A DNA stretch of 64,000 bases, taken from positions 156,629,276 to 156,693,275 of the forward strand of contig JAHLJT010000631.1 in assembly GCA_031308135.1 (NCBI GenBank), given 5' to 3'. Positions 10,546 through 22,474 of the stretch are shown piece by piece; the stretch's first letter is position 1, and the number at the start of each line of letters is the position of its first letter. The position numbers and the translations under genes are program-made. Under the pieces are notes generated by a model. That model worked only from the letters and a program-made list of their open reading frames with translations, searched no databases and was not told the origin of the DNA. This stretch comes from Acheta domesticus. Its lineage: Eukaryota > Arthropoda > Insecta > Orthoptera > Gryllidae.

Positions 10546-12210
10546 CATATCCAGAAATCGTTATTTTTACAGGTAACGACGCGAACGATAGTAAAGACGG
10601 TGATAGTGATACTACTAATAATAGTGAGGAAACGGGTATCAGTGACAATGGAAAACATGGACGATGAGGACAGAGGCAGGCCATCTCGTGAATTTGGGGT
10701 TTCTCTATTACCGAGCGAAAAACACTACCGCAAATTAATTTCCAAGACCGTTCGCTAGCGTGTACCGTGAGGAAAACTAATGTTTTTGGTATGGGCAGAC
10801 GAACCAGGCGCGAGCCGGCGCCGCCTCCTGGCTCCCTCCCCACCACTTTGAGCTTCCCCCTCTATTAGCAAATCCCAGCGGCCACGCTAGAAAAATTAGC
10901 CGTCGCTCGCACGGTGCGGTCGCTCCTTCGCCGCTCAAGGCTACCAAACGGTCCGCTACAGCCAGGGCGATGCGACCTTGAAGTATCGCCGTCCGTTGAG
11001 CTTCCAATGAATGAATAATTTCTTTCGCTGATGCCCGACTTATTAATTTGTCAGTGGAAATGAACCACGAACCATGAGAAAGAAAAGAACTGTGGGAAGA
11101 ACTTAATTACATTAGACGAGATCCGATCATGATGAATTTTTGCCTCGTGGCGTTGATATGCATGAGTTAATTTTCAATATTATACATTGAATGAATAAAT
11201 ACATATTTTCAACATAATCCAATTTGAGATTATTTATTATTCACTGTTCAAATTATTTAGTATTGTATGATTTATACCTCTTAGTAGAGTTTTCTGCGAA
11301 AAAACGTGCTGTGTCGTTCTTCGTTCGCTGTCCGTCCTTCGATAGTACGTCTTCTGCTGGTGCTGGTCACTCACTAAATGGGTGGAGATAGGTCGTCCTT
11401 CCGTTAATTTGTGGTGTTCAGCCAATGCAAATTTCCTATTTCTAGTGCATTCGAGCATAGAAATTATAAATCGATGCTTCTATTCTGCGGTTTATCACGG
11501 TGATAGCGGGTACTTCTTGAAATCTTGTACCACGTTCTGCCAGCACAGGTGGTCTATTTTGTTGTAAACGCTGCTATTAATACTAGATAGCTGTTACAAT
11601 ATCAGTGGTGTCACTACAAGATAATAATACCGCCAAACTTACAGAATGTTTGAATAATCACAAAAATTAACTGTCGATAGTTTGATAAAAAAATCTTACC
11701 TTTCGGGGCCTGTATCATCCGTAAATAATGTAATTCTAGATTTGTCAAATCATAGTTTCTTAATCTAACAAGTTTGTTACTTGAAGAGAACAAGGGAAAA
11801 CATCCGCTTTACAATACAAGCAGTTGGTAAAATTAACAAAACACCAAACTCATTTTCTCTGAGTTCCATACCGTTGTGAATTATTTACCTCTCACACTGG
11901 ACGCCTCAATTCTTCTAGCGTTTGTTACGAGCCAGAAAAGGTCAGAACTCGGTTTCGAACACTCTCGTTCTAACGGTCAGAAGGGCTCCCGTTTCCTCCC
12001 CAACTATAGCAGATACTGTGCAGTAGCTGTTTGCATGCTCGCGAATTCTGTCTCAACGAAGGCAGTTATGGTCCTTCGGCCTTAGGGACCTCGGCTATAC
12101 AGGCCGCAGAACCACACATTATTCGTAGAATAATCATAACCTGGCAACTAGAATTTACATTTACTGTGCTACAAATGCAGAAAACACAAAATTGTTATTG
12201 TACGTTCCAG
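10546..12210. other. Mixed intergenic DNA, no supported gene
   Basis: 10,560-10,680 gives a short acidic Ser/Asp/Asn-rich frame after a GT-rich start. 10,790-11,000 is GC-rich on a local scale and carries overlapping short frames on the minus strand (10,427-10,846 and 10,777-11,007) that look like shadows. From 11,010 to 12,210 the sequence is AT-rich with no recognisable repeat or frame. Confidence 0.35.
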
Positions 12211-12211
12211 G

Positions 12212-12335
12212 AAAGGTAGCTCAGAGCATCAACTGATGTCACTGCAGTGTCTCGCGAATCGACGTAGGTCGGCGTCAGATCTATCAGCAGTTGGCGCGCC
12301 CGCCATCACTAATCACTCAATCAATCAGTTCTTAT
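12212..12335 (+). mobile_element. SINE copy with internal deletion
   Basis: Starts with an A-box-like GTAGCTCAGAGCATCAACTGATGTCACTGC region, then jumps to the 'gtaggtcggcgtcagatct' block and the 3' end 'gttggcgcgcccgccatcac' with an AATC-type tail. Compared with the full-length SINE at 15,149 the middle, including the B box and AC tract, is missing. Confidence 0.6.
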
Positions 12336-13523
12336 TGCACGTGACGCCGACGTTAATTTCGTTAACGGCTTTGACAATAGTAATAGCATTATATATTTAT
12401 GGTAATGGCGGATATGATACCAAAAATGTCGGTTTCATCCTTCAAAACTTATGATTCAAAGTGGAGAACGGCAACGAACGGCTATATAACGCCACGCAGA
12501 AATTCAAGAGAGCGAGCACAAGAGAATGAGTACAATGAAACACCAAAGCAATTCATTCAAGTAATGTGGCATCTCAGTTGAAGAACGTCAAAATGTGACT
12601 GTGATGTTCCGACGAGAAAACGGCAATTATTTTTGGTTGCGATCAGTACTTTGTGGCAAAATTTTTGTATTTATAAAATGATACAAATAATTATTGGTAT
12701 GAAAAATCCTTTTTACCCATGATGGCATAGGTGACCAAATTAATTCAAATTTGGCGCCGTTCTTATAATTCAATCATTTGTAACAATTCTTTGGCGATAA
12801 TTAACAGTGAAGAACATACATTTCAAACGTGGCACTTCTAAGTTATGTTATTTTTTCCCCCCAAACCGCGGACTGAATCTCTAGTGATAGAGGGAATTCA
12901 TGCTTCCTATGAAAGCTCTTAGGAATACTGAATTGCTCTAGATTCTTTTGAACTATTTGTAAAGATGCTCAGTAGATTGCGCCATCTCCCTGGCGCTTAG
13001 CAGGCAGCATTTAACCATTGTTTCTAGATTCACAGAAATCAGCATGTATGTAAGACACGGCAGAAGCATTGTTTAATAAATAAGAGCAGCGCAGCAGCAG
13101 CAGTATCACAACGGATCGACTCGTCAGTATAGAAGCTAGTAATAAGTGCGTATCTATAGGGCCGGGAAGGTTGTATTTTTACGCGACGTTGGTAGAGTTT
13201 CAATGCTGCATTCTCTCGCACCAGCCGTTCATGTCATGCCAAAGAGCGTCCACGCTATACCCCACAAAAATTGTTATTTAATAACGAATAAAAAACAGTA
13301 GTAGTGCTCTCCTTGCACCAAGACAAAGGTAAAACTGACAATTTCTTCAATACTCAATGAATATTACGCTGGAGTATACTAATAATTCTTAAATACTTGC
13401 GTTTTCGAACTTTCCCTTGTGTCAATTAATTAACATAGTCGTGTACCAGTTGTCTGTTGCACGAGATCTTCAAAAACTCTCCCAAACAATTCAAGTTATT
13501 CGCAGCCTCAACAATCAATTATA
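12336..13523. other. No recognisable feature
   Basis: AT-rich unique sequence ending at the point where contig 2 begins to match. Only short, unconvincing frames; (CAG)-rich run at 13,088-13,102. Confidence 0.4.
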
Positions 13524-14450
13524 GGCCCCACGCTTCTCAAATTGACATTTTATTAAGATTTTTGTGAAAATCAACGGTAGAAAATTTCTCAAAAATGTTT
13601 AAAATGTTTCTACTGAGAATTTGTTTGTTTAAAAAAAATTGCGTTTATTGCAGTAGATGAGCTTTCTTCATTTCTGGGAGACAAACTGAAAGCAATGGAA
13701 TTTGACTTCTGTTTGAGCACACATGTACAATTTTGTTTTTTGTTTTTTTTACTGGACTCCAGCATTCATTTAATTTCTGTAGTAAGCGAAACAATGAATA
13801 GCACCAGAGAGTAAAAAGAGTTAAGGATGAAATAGTTCTCTCAGTTTGTAAAGTGACAACGGCAATAAAGTTTCCCTCTCGTGAATAAGCTCATATTTGA
13901 TTTTCTTGTAATATAAATGATTATAATTGAACAGCCAGAATAAATATCAATTAACAGAACCGCAATTTTACAGTAGAATGAATAAATAGGTAGGAAATAA
14001 CTCATAAACTAGATCAATGAATTCATGTCTATATGTGAAAATACAACTCTAGCTGTTAAGCTTCACGCAATATTCATGATAATATATGTGTTCATTAATT
14101 TCTCATTCCTAAATAAATGAAAGCATAGTTCTCCCCAACATAATTAAAATTACCATAAATAAAACAAAGTTTAACATAAATGGCGTACTTGCTTTAATAT
14201 TTCCCCCAACATTTGCGCGGAATGCGATATTAAACTATTAGTAATTAGTGAATTATTATATTTATCGGAAAGTATAGTACTGCAATATAGAGCATCCATT
14301 AGACTTATGTCCTATTTTCGACAATTTTGTTGGTTACATCCTTATTTCAGGCCGCCCTTTTATTGCAAATAAGAGAGTAAATATGGGAATGGGTAATTCT
14401 TTTTGGTTAAAATATTCAACGGGTAATTCTTTAGACGAAAATGAATGATT
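13524..14450. other. AT-rich part of copy A, no gene seen
   Basis: Matches 39,108-40,020 with many small indels. No coding frame or named repeat seen. Confidence 0.5.
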
Positions 14451-14499
14451 GGTCTTTGTTATTAACAACGTACTCCTCAATGCAATCCCAAGATACCCG

Positions 14500-15070
14500 G
14501 GGTTGGAATCGCCTTGGCGAGGTGTCCGACAGGGGGTGAGTTCTGTGTCGGTGTCTTGTATAAGTGTGAGGTGGGGTCTTAGCGATGCCATGGCGAGGAC
14601 TTTGGTGGGACCTTGGCAATGTGTGTGCCTACGCGAGGTGTGTGACGGGGCCTTGGCGAGGCGTTTGGCAGGGACTTGGCGAGGTGTGCGGCAGAGAGTT
14701 GGGGCGGTGTATGGCGGGGCGCGTTGCGGTTCTCTACAGGCGGCTGTTGACGAATGGCGGAAAAAACGGCGGCGCCAGCACCGGAAAACTCCACCAAGAG
14801 GGAGACGAGCGCCCCCCCTTTCCATCCAAAAGAAGGGGGCGCAGCGAGGCAGGGCGCTTGGCGGCGGGGCTTCGATCTCGCGCGAAAAACGAGCCGGCCA
14901 GATTTACGTCCGCGGGAAGCGCGCGCCCGTGCTCCAAGTGGCGCCTTCCGGCCCCGAGCGCGGCGACCCGTGTTTTGCGGGTGAAGCTCTTGTACCAGAT
15001 GATATAAGAACGATGAGCGTATTGGAAACGTCTCACGTGAAATTTATCATTAGCGAACGTTCGTTGTGTT
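14500..15070. repeat. GC-rich module with degenerate ~24-bp repeat
   Basis: From 14,508 to 14,720 a degenerate unit of the type 'cttggcgaggtgtgcgacagggg' recurs about eight times; 14,740-14,990 is GC-rich without clear periodicity. Several long overlapping frames on both strands result from the GC content, and they are broken differently in copy B (40,075-40,640). It reads like the interior or promoter of an unidentified mobile element. I see no protein domain. Confidence 0.5.
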
Positions 15071-15148
15071 AGGAAAAGAAAGTTTACTGCAACTTTTCCT
15101 TTCCGCATTTATTGTATATGGGCTACATGTCGCTCCAGGCGCTAGGGC

Positions 15149-15685
15149 CTGGAGAGATGGCTCAGTGCATCAACGTGATGTCACTGCAGTCCCTCTGGCC
15201 GGGAAGTCCTAGGTTCGAGTCCCGACGGCGGCAGGATTTTCGACACTAGCTTGTCAGCTATGTCGAATTCAATCGCTGTCTGGAGGAGAATTCTAGCGGC
15301 CGGCTGCTCTGATCGGTAGTTTTCCGTCGTTTCTCTGATCAACGCCAGGCAAATGCCGGAGCAGTACCCTTAACAAACGAGCTACGGACCGCGCGCGGTC
15401 TTTACTTTCTCTTCCTTGTCCTAGTCTCTCCTCTTACACACACACACAAACATGCACTACACTACCACGCATGTCGGGAGCTTACAACTTGTCCCGGCTG
15501 GGGCGGTGCCCCGCTGGTGGGAGATACCTGGTGGAGGGGAAAACCTCGCTAGTCGACTGTAGGTCAGCGCCAGATCTCGCCATCCAGCGGGGAAAAAGAT
15601 CATCGCCAACTCCCGAGAAAAACACGCACTACACTTACGGGAATAATGACTTGAGTAGTTGACGCGCCCGGAAACATCAATCAAT
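15149..15685 (+). mobile_element. Full-length tRNA-derived SINE with 14-bp TSD
   Basis: Flanked by identical 14-bp target duplications CCAGGCGCTAGGGC (15,135-15,148 and 15,686-15,699), proving insertion by target-primed reverse transcription. The pol III A box TGGCTCAGTGCA is at 15,158-15,169 and the B box GGTTCGAGTCC at 15,212-15,222. The body includes an (AC)n tract near 15,436 and ends in 'gttgacgcgcccggaaacatc' with an AATC-type tail. At 537 bp it is long for a SINE and serves as the reference copy for the family in this window. Confidence 0.9.
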
Positions 15686-15834
15686 CCAGGCGCTAGGGCA
15701 AGTTTTCCTCTTTTCCTCTTCTTGTGTTGTGAAGTATGTAAAGATGCATTATTTCTCGCTTGTTGGCATCTTAATAGTTTTTATGAGATATTATTGACCA
15801 CTTGATCTTTGAAATCAGTTGAAAAAGCTGACTT

Positions 15835-17160
15835 TTTTACTTCCCCGCCTCTTAGGACTACCACCATATTTTTTAATGTCTATTGATACATATGTGGAGA
15901 AAATTTGAAGAAAAAAATGTTTTGTTTTGTAAGTCCTTGATACCGAAAAATCCATTGAAAGCAAAACGTCTGTCTGCCCGTCCGTCCGTCTGTGAACACT
16001 ACTAGCGCCTAAACCATACGAATGATTTTTTTTCAAATTGAAGAAACCCCTGTAAATCTGGCTTGAGTCGAAGCTGTGAGATTTTGAAAAAAGATTCTTC
16101 AAAATTTGGGAGTACGTTTCATGAAGCCCCCCGGACATTTTCAAAATTTTCTCAAAAACGGATCCAAATTTTCAAATTTCAAAGACATTTCAAAGAAAAT
16201 TTTCAAATTTCTTGAAGGAATAGAGAAAAATACTCTTATTAAGGTGGCAGAGATTGGAATTTCGCGGTTAACTCTGGATTTTCGAAAATTTCAAAAGTTT
16301 GATTTTTTTCGACTTCTTCCGACAACTCCAAAATTAAAGATAGAGGTTCTTTCTTTAAGGTTATGTACATTTTTTGAAAATTTTAGTAGTTTTCGCGCAA
16401 TATTGCGTGCATTCTGTGCAATTTTAAAAATTACAAAAACAAGATTTTCCCAAAAACGGCTCCAAATTTTTTCTTTACACTTTTGGAAAGTATGTATGTA
16501 ATCTATGAGATGGCATAAACGCCAAATTACTCTATTCTTTTGTTTTTTCAAAAATTACAAAAATGTAATTTTTTGGCTGGTCTCCCACGTCGTTAATATT
16601 TACTTAAGCGTCGCTTTATTCACATTATTATATTTAGGATAACATGTGCTTTATATAATATTCAGAAAAGTTTTTCGAGAACTCAACCATTTTTTGTGAA
16701 AACTAGCTCAAAATTCCGCATTTTCAGAAACGCTCAAACGCCATTTTCTCGTAAACGGCTCCAAACTTATGAAATGGATAGTGCTAATTACACTCTTTAT
16801 TATGATGTAAAGTTTATTTTGAGTTAATTTTATGTTTTTTCAAAAATTATATGAATGTACTTTTTTGAAACATTTCTCACACCTTTAATATGCATATTAC
16901 CATTAATTTGTAAACATTATTATATTTCTGATTGTAAATGCTTCAAACGACTTCAAATTAACATTTTTGAAAACTCAAAAATTTTCTGCGAAAAAGAGCT
17001 TCAAATTTCGCATTTTTAGTTGCACTTTAACGCCATTTTCTCTTAAATGGCACATAATTTTTAAAAGAAAATTGCCATATAGGACGGAATTGTTATGTTT
17101 TTTTATATTCTAAAATTAATATTTCCATTCTACCATTAGGAAACCGAAAAATTACGAAAA
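15835..17160 (+). repeat. Dispersed noncoding family, long copy A
   Basis: Begins with the family signature: 'ataccgaaaaatccattgaaagc', then 'aaaacgtctgtctgcccgtc' and 'gtgaacactactagcgccta'. It continues as internally repetitive T/A-rich sequence where 'ttttctcaaaaacggctccaaa' type units recur about every 250-400 bp (near 16,150, 16,450, 16,745, 17,035). No conserved ORF. The same signature occurs near 17,510, 30,035, 30,650, 33,450, 62,340 and 63,650. Confidence 0.6.
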
Positions 17161-17319
17161 TGTCAAAAAACTAGTTTGGGGAACGATAGATGGCACCTGG
17201 CAAGAGTATTCGGCAATTCCGAATAGTTAGCCCAGACCCAAGGAAAAAGAAAACTAATACGGAAAAGTCTGTGCCATTCTCTAGGACCACTAGTTATTAC
17301 TTTCTCGCCTTAAGAATAC

Positions 17320-18300
17320 TTCCTAAGAAGTGAATGTTATGTAACCGTGCGGCGGAAAACGGCGAATTTTCCCCAGAAAAACTCTTATAGCTGGATGTCC
17401 GTAACGAAAAAGTGGATAAATTTGATTGCTAAACTTAGAAAAGAAAATCCTCTAACTCAAGGTGTAACCAAAATCCTTGTTTTGTTGCTTCTTGATACTG
17501 AAAAATTGATAGACGGCAAAATGTCCTTCTGACCGTCCGTCTGTGGTCAACGCTAGCGCCTAAAACGTTGAGCCAATTTTCTTCAAAATTGGTATTCCTC
17601 CAACGAGTTGGCTGATGTCAAGACTCCTGGAATTTGAAACCAATATTTTAACTTTGGGGGTACTTTACATGAAGCCGTTGGACATTTTCAAAGTTTTCAA
17701 AAAAAGGTTTAAATATTTTCATTATATTTGTTGATGAATAGTGCGAAGGACGTGTAAGAGAAATATGCAGGTATTAATTTCGTATCAATATCTAATTTTT
17801 CGAAAATTGCAAAAAAAATTTAGAAACTGCAAAATTGAAGATAGAGATTTTTTCCTCAAAGTCGGTTGTACAAAATTAGCACTTTAAATAAGGTTATGGA
17901 CCCCTTTTTAAGAAACAATTAGTTTTTGCGTAAATTGCGTTTGAAATTAACCAAATTTTGTTTCTAAAAAAACCGCTCCAAATTTTTTCTTTAAATTTTC
18001 TTCTCTTATGTAATAAGGGATGGTATTGTGCTAAACCTCTTTCCGGGTAATGCTTGGTTATTGGAAAATTTCAAAAAACCTTTTTAAAACTACAAAATTG
18101 TAGATAGAGATTTTTGACTCAGACAAAGTCTGTTGTACAAAATTAGTTCTTTAAAAGGTGTCATGTACAATTTTCTGAAAAAGTTGTTTTTGCGAAATTG
18201 CCGCTTGAAATTTGCGAAAAAAATTATCTCAGAAAACCGTCAATTTTTTTTCTTTAAATTTTCTCCACATGTGTAATACGCTACGTCTAATAAATAAATA
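17320..18300 (+). repeat. Dispersed noncoding family, second unit copy A
   Basis: A second start of the same family: 'gttatgtaaccgtgcggcgg', 'aacggcgaattttcc', 'aaaaagtggataaatttga', the 'cttctgaccgtccgtctgtgg' signature at about 17,525, 'aacgctagcgcctaaaacg', then recurring 'aaccgctccaaatttt' units. Noncoding. Confidence 0.55.
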
Positions 18301-18304
18301 AAAA

Positions 18305-19058
18305 AACTAGTGGTGCTATAGAATGGCACAGACTTTCTCGCAGAACTTAGTTTTCTAATCTCTATAGTTTGAACTAGTTTTTCTGTTATGAATGATTTTT
18401 CCAGATACATTCATTGGGCAACCAAAGAACAATTTTTTCATATTCTCTTTTTTTTTCGGCTTCCTAATGCTAGAAATGAAACCACCATACACTCATTACT
18501 ATTATATTAGTGTAAATGTCATGCATAGCGAAGGTGGTCGCAATCGTTAAATAGCGACCATTGGCACAGCTGTTCAGAGGGAAACTTCGCTGGTTCGAGG
18601 GCTTGTCGTGGAATATTATTTGTCAAAATTATCATTTTTCACAGGAAATAATTGAGAATTCTAGAAACTTTATTGAAAACCATGTGAAGCAATTCTAATC
18701 ATAAATAATAATTACGATAAATGAACTGGAAGTGTCTATGTAATTTTCCAATTTTCAACTCTAACAATTTTTCACGTGTCTTCTTGGATTTGTAAAGCGT
18801 ATATACCATCACATCAATTGTTTTCCAATCACGGATGTACCATTTTATGGCTTGATTCCATTCATTTTATGGCTCTGTTCGACCCATACGGTGCTAGTGT
18901 TGCGTAGTAGTACAAGTGCCGACCTGTTAACTTCGAGGATCAGATTTCGAGTCTTGGAACGGAAAACATTTGCTGGTAGAAAGCACTTTTGCTGTTTTAT
19001 GTAGTAGTGTAACAGCATTTAGAACCATGAACAAGCAATGCGAGAAAGCACCACTAGT
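18305..19058 (+). mobile_element. ~750-bp tRNA-module element, copy A
   Basis: Ends in inverted AACTAGTGGTGC / GCACCACTAGTT. Contains a first tRNA-like module (TTGGCACAGCTGTTC A-box-like and GGTTCGAGG B-box-like, 18,570-18,610) and a second one (GTTGCGTAGTAGTACAAG and ATTTCGAGTCTTGG, 18,898-18,957). Related copies lie at 2,139-2,859 (inverted) and, partially, 61,660-61,860. No protein. Confidence 0.5.
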
Positions 19059-19850
19059 TTTAAATTTTGAAAGTGTCTGAGGGTCTTCTTGAAAAAAAAC
19101 CCTCAAAATTAAAATAGCAGCTTCAAATTCCAAAGTTCGATGGATTGTGGCTTGTGCTCCATATGCTAAGGGATGTTTTTAGACTTATTTTGCAACTGGA
19201 TTTTTCCACTTTTTCGATACCAGGGGCCTGTCCGTAAGGAATCCTCTTATTGTTCACAGTACTATCTACTATTATTTACGAAGAGTTATCTTATGAGATT
19301 ACGAACATTTTTTTTTATAAAATGTACTCTCTGATCTAAAAAAAATACATAGCTGTTTCTTTAAACAGTGATAACATTGATGTTGTTAGCTTACTTGGTT
19401 CTTGTAAGCTCAAAGACAAAAAGGATAAATCTAAACTATAGAGTTCAATATTCAATGGCATAAATTGAAAAATGTTACATACGTTTTCCTTTGAAATGAA
19501 ATTATTAACACAATTTGCTTTATACTAATCAAAGCTCCTAATGATGCGTATTACAGATCATTGCTATCTTTGCTTCCTAGCGTATGGATTTTCTCTTTTT
19601 GAAATATGTTTTACTGTTAATCTTCATCTTCACCTCGTTAATTAATACTATCCCCTCCTTGTGTCCGAGAGGCACATGATGCGCAGTGTGATCTCGGCCT
19701 ACCCGTCGGACGCGAACAGTGTATTTTCCCTTCCTCCGAATATTACGTAACAAAATTTGCTGAAAAGTCTGGCTACAGAATGAAACGATCTGCAACACTT
19801 GCTTTTACTGAAGCATTAGCACTTGTAGCTGGTACGTTGAAAATACGTCC
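19059..19850. other. No recognisable feature (copy A)
   Basis: AT-rich sequence matching 46,253-47,030 closely. No terminal repeats or convincing frame except the retroelement-like remnant that begins further right on the minus strand. Confidence 0.4.
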
Positions 19851-19879
19851 GCACGAAACAAAATTAAGAAGAACGTTAT

Positions 19880-20340
19880 GTCTTATTTATACGAATCCAG
19901 GGGCAATTCGGGAGGGCGATGCATTCCTGTCTGTGGAGATTGTGACTTGAGCTTGCACACTTTTCACAATTTCAGCCTGATTCATCAACTGCGGTTCAAC
20001 ATGCTCTTCTTTAAATTCGAGAAGAGGTCGTGACTAACTGTTCTTCCAATTCGGTCACTCTGGAGGTGAACGTAACTTCTGGCCCCGACAGTGTTGCATT
20101 CAGTTGAGCCGTTTGTCGTTCTAACATACCGATCATCTGCATCATAAACTTCCACAGCAAAGCCTTCACGACATCCAGCGGCCCGGCGTCCGTCAGCGGC
20201 CCGGCGTCCGTCAACGGCCTGGCGTCCGGCAGCGGCCCGGCGTCCGTCAGCGGTCCGGCCTCCGTCAACGGCTCGGTCTGGTCTAATCATTCATTCTGGT
20301 CTAATCATCACGCAACAACGCCGCAAATTTTACTAAAAGA
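19880..20340 (-). pseudogene. Retroelement-like ORF remnant with VNTR, copy A
   Basis: Minus-strand translation shows a 6-residue repeat encoded by an 18-bp VNTR (TDAGPL type, about 20,180-20,275), then a heptad-rich, coiled-coil-like stretch (WKFMMQMIGMLERQTAQLNA, about 20,152-20,093) ending at a stop near 20,013. A different frame continues as protein-like sequence to about 19,900, implying one frameshift. The arrangement resembles the N-terminal part of an LTR-retrotransposon gag, but no CCHC knuckle or capsid signature is visible. The hAT element at 20,355 cuts it: its probable start lies beyond the hAT's far end (see 56,215-56,272). Family assignment is tentative. Confidence 0.35.
20174..20277. 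repeat. 18-bp VNTR, about 5.7 units
   Basis: Units of the type CAGCGGCCCGGCGTCCGT repeat in tandem with 1-3 substitutions each. Copy B (47,362-47,431) has fewer units and an irregular middle, so the array differs in length between the two copies. Confidence 0.85.
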
Positions 20341-20559
20341 TCACGAGTCCCACCCAGAGGCGTATCTAGGGTATGGCAGGCAAGGCTCGTGCCATGGGCG
20401 CCACTCACAAGGGGCGCTATTTAGCTTTCGACGGTTATGAAAAAAACTTGAAGGAATTATTATTCATTTATGGAATTAAACTTTACACAATAGATGAAAT
20501 AAAATCTTTTTGTATTAAGTGTGCTAATTGTATAAAATGCTTACAAAATACAAAACAAA

Positions 20560-21480
20560 TATTTTTTTAATAAAGCAATATCGATGTTTGGCGTCATCCT
20601 CTTTACCACGCTGCAAATTTCGCCTGTGCAATCTGAGGAAGTTTGGGAGCTGCTCGCGTGTGAGTATATAATCGGTAGGCGTGTCATCGCCGGAATCGAT
20701 AGTAGTGTTAGAAATGGTCCTCAGACGTTTTGACAGGTCGTGAATCAGACTCACTCCACTCAGTCCAGGGAAGTCCCACAGTAACATGTGATGTGTGACC
20801 AACCATTGCTTTCCAAACTGGCACATCTTTCACTATATATTTATAAATAAAATATGTATAAGTAAACTTATAATTGTTCAACATTGATCACCAAATTATT
20901 TGAGAGTTTTTTTGTCATTAGTCGTATTCATAGCGCTAATAGAGGGATGAAGTGCTGGAGTTTATCTGGCAATACTGTCTTTCTCATATTTTCGTTGGTT
21001 CATTTGGTGTGCGCGATCGAGAGTTCTACACGCAACACACGATTCGGTGCGAAGAACTTCGTGAAATTTAGCTGCTAATTCCAGATTGTCGGGTAGGTAA
21101 GTCAATAATTTATTTTCGATAGTGTTTGTTTTTGTGAAGACATTTCGCTTTCTTAAATTAAAGGGGTTTAACTTCACTTTTGTGGGAAAATGGGTTATCG
21201 ACTTAGTTGGATATGTAAAAGTATTTTTATCGGCTGCAAGAATCTGAGATGACAATTTTTTTTTATCTTCGACTTATGGACAGTGTAATTAGTTCTATCG
21301 GCACATGTAATATTTTTTAAAACAAAAAGGTTCTATCGGCAATATTTATGGTGGCAACGTCTATTCAAGATCCTCACTAATGTTTCTCCTAAAGTATCAT
21401 TTAAGATTGGCAATTTTTTAAAAAAATATGAAATGCCAAATGTAATACTGTTCAACAGACTTCCATAATTAAAATACTAG
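20560..21480. other. hAT interior left part, no gene recognised
   Basis: A minus-strand frame at 20,524-20,826 is preserved in copy B (47,723-47,974) with similar residues but matches no family I know. The rest is AT-rich. Decayed N-terminal transposase coding sequence may lie here, but I cannot show it. Confidence 0.3.
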
Positions 21481-22015
21481 TAGAAAATACTGCTCTCATT
21501 GGGAATGTAAGAACGTTTGCCAGTAGCACCTTCTAGATGTTTCATAGCGTGTAACTTGCAAAGGAAATAATTGTGTGAGAGTGACACAGAAGTGTCTTGA
21601 AGATTCCGGGTCAGAGTGTATTTCCAGTAGTGCTGAAATAAGTAAATTCTGATATAGAAACACCTGAATGCACAAAACAAAATAACAATGTTAATAGAAG
21701 GTAAGCACTAGAACTACGTATACGATAATTGTTGTTTTATTTCTGGCTTTAATTGACTTAATTAAAATTCGATAGGAAAATTGCAAGTTTATTAGTCTAT
21801 ATTTAAAACATCGACGTTTTAAATATCCATGTTTCTTTGTAGATGTTTTCATCGATATCGAAAATCCTTTAGCGATAAATCGATCTTTTTGTAAAATTTG
21901 CCAACACTAGTTGCTAGGGTTGCTACTAGAAATATTGTCCATTTAATTAAAAAATCACATGTTAGAAAGTCATTACTAGTTTTAGAGTCATTACTACAAT
22001 CAAAACATTAACAAA

Positions 22016-22249
22016 TGGCCCATCATTGCATTCCTCTTTTTATGATCTATCGATTGTTAACGAGAAAAATGCATAGTTCCATTTATAAACACAAAGACGA
22101 GTAATTTTCTCGAAAATTAAAGTATTTAAAATATCTCTACCACATATTTCTTGCCCCGTGGTTCCACGTTGTTGAGGCAAAACTACGTTTCGATATCGTA
22201 AAACAGTTTGGAAGTTACGGGGGTTGCCCATAGTTGGTGGAATACTGTA
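22016..22249 (-). mobile_element. Half of a Tc1/mariner-like MITE, copy A
   Basis: Matches one arm of the foldback MITE at 33,913-34,668, ending in the inverse of TACAGTATTCCACCAAC at 22,233-22,249. No second arm is adjacent, so it is a solo arm. Confidence 0.5.
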
Positions 22250-22474
22250 CCAGTATAAGGCAGAAGTAAAAAGATAAAAATATGAAATACTAATAAATAA
22301 TAAGAAATCATTCAACTCTCGGCTGTGTGATAGAACAAAAATGGCAAACATTTTCGTATGAAGCCACTATTCTCCACCCAACGCCGGTTCAGCTAGGCCC
22401 TATCTGATTTAGCAGACGAGAAAAAAAGAATCCGACATTAATGTGCATGATATTAAGTTTTAATTGCATTTTTG

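Noticed and set aside
15949..15990. CCGTCCGTCTGTC runs as a microsatellite
   Set aside because: The run is short and is a fixed part of a dispersed family signature rather than an independent array.
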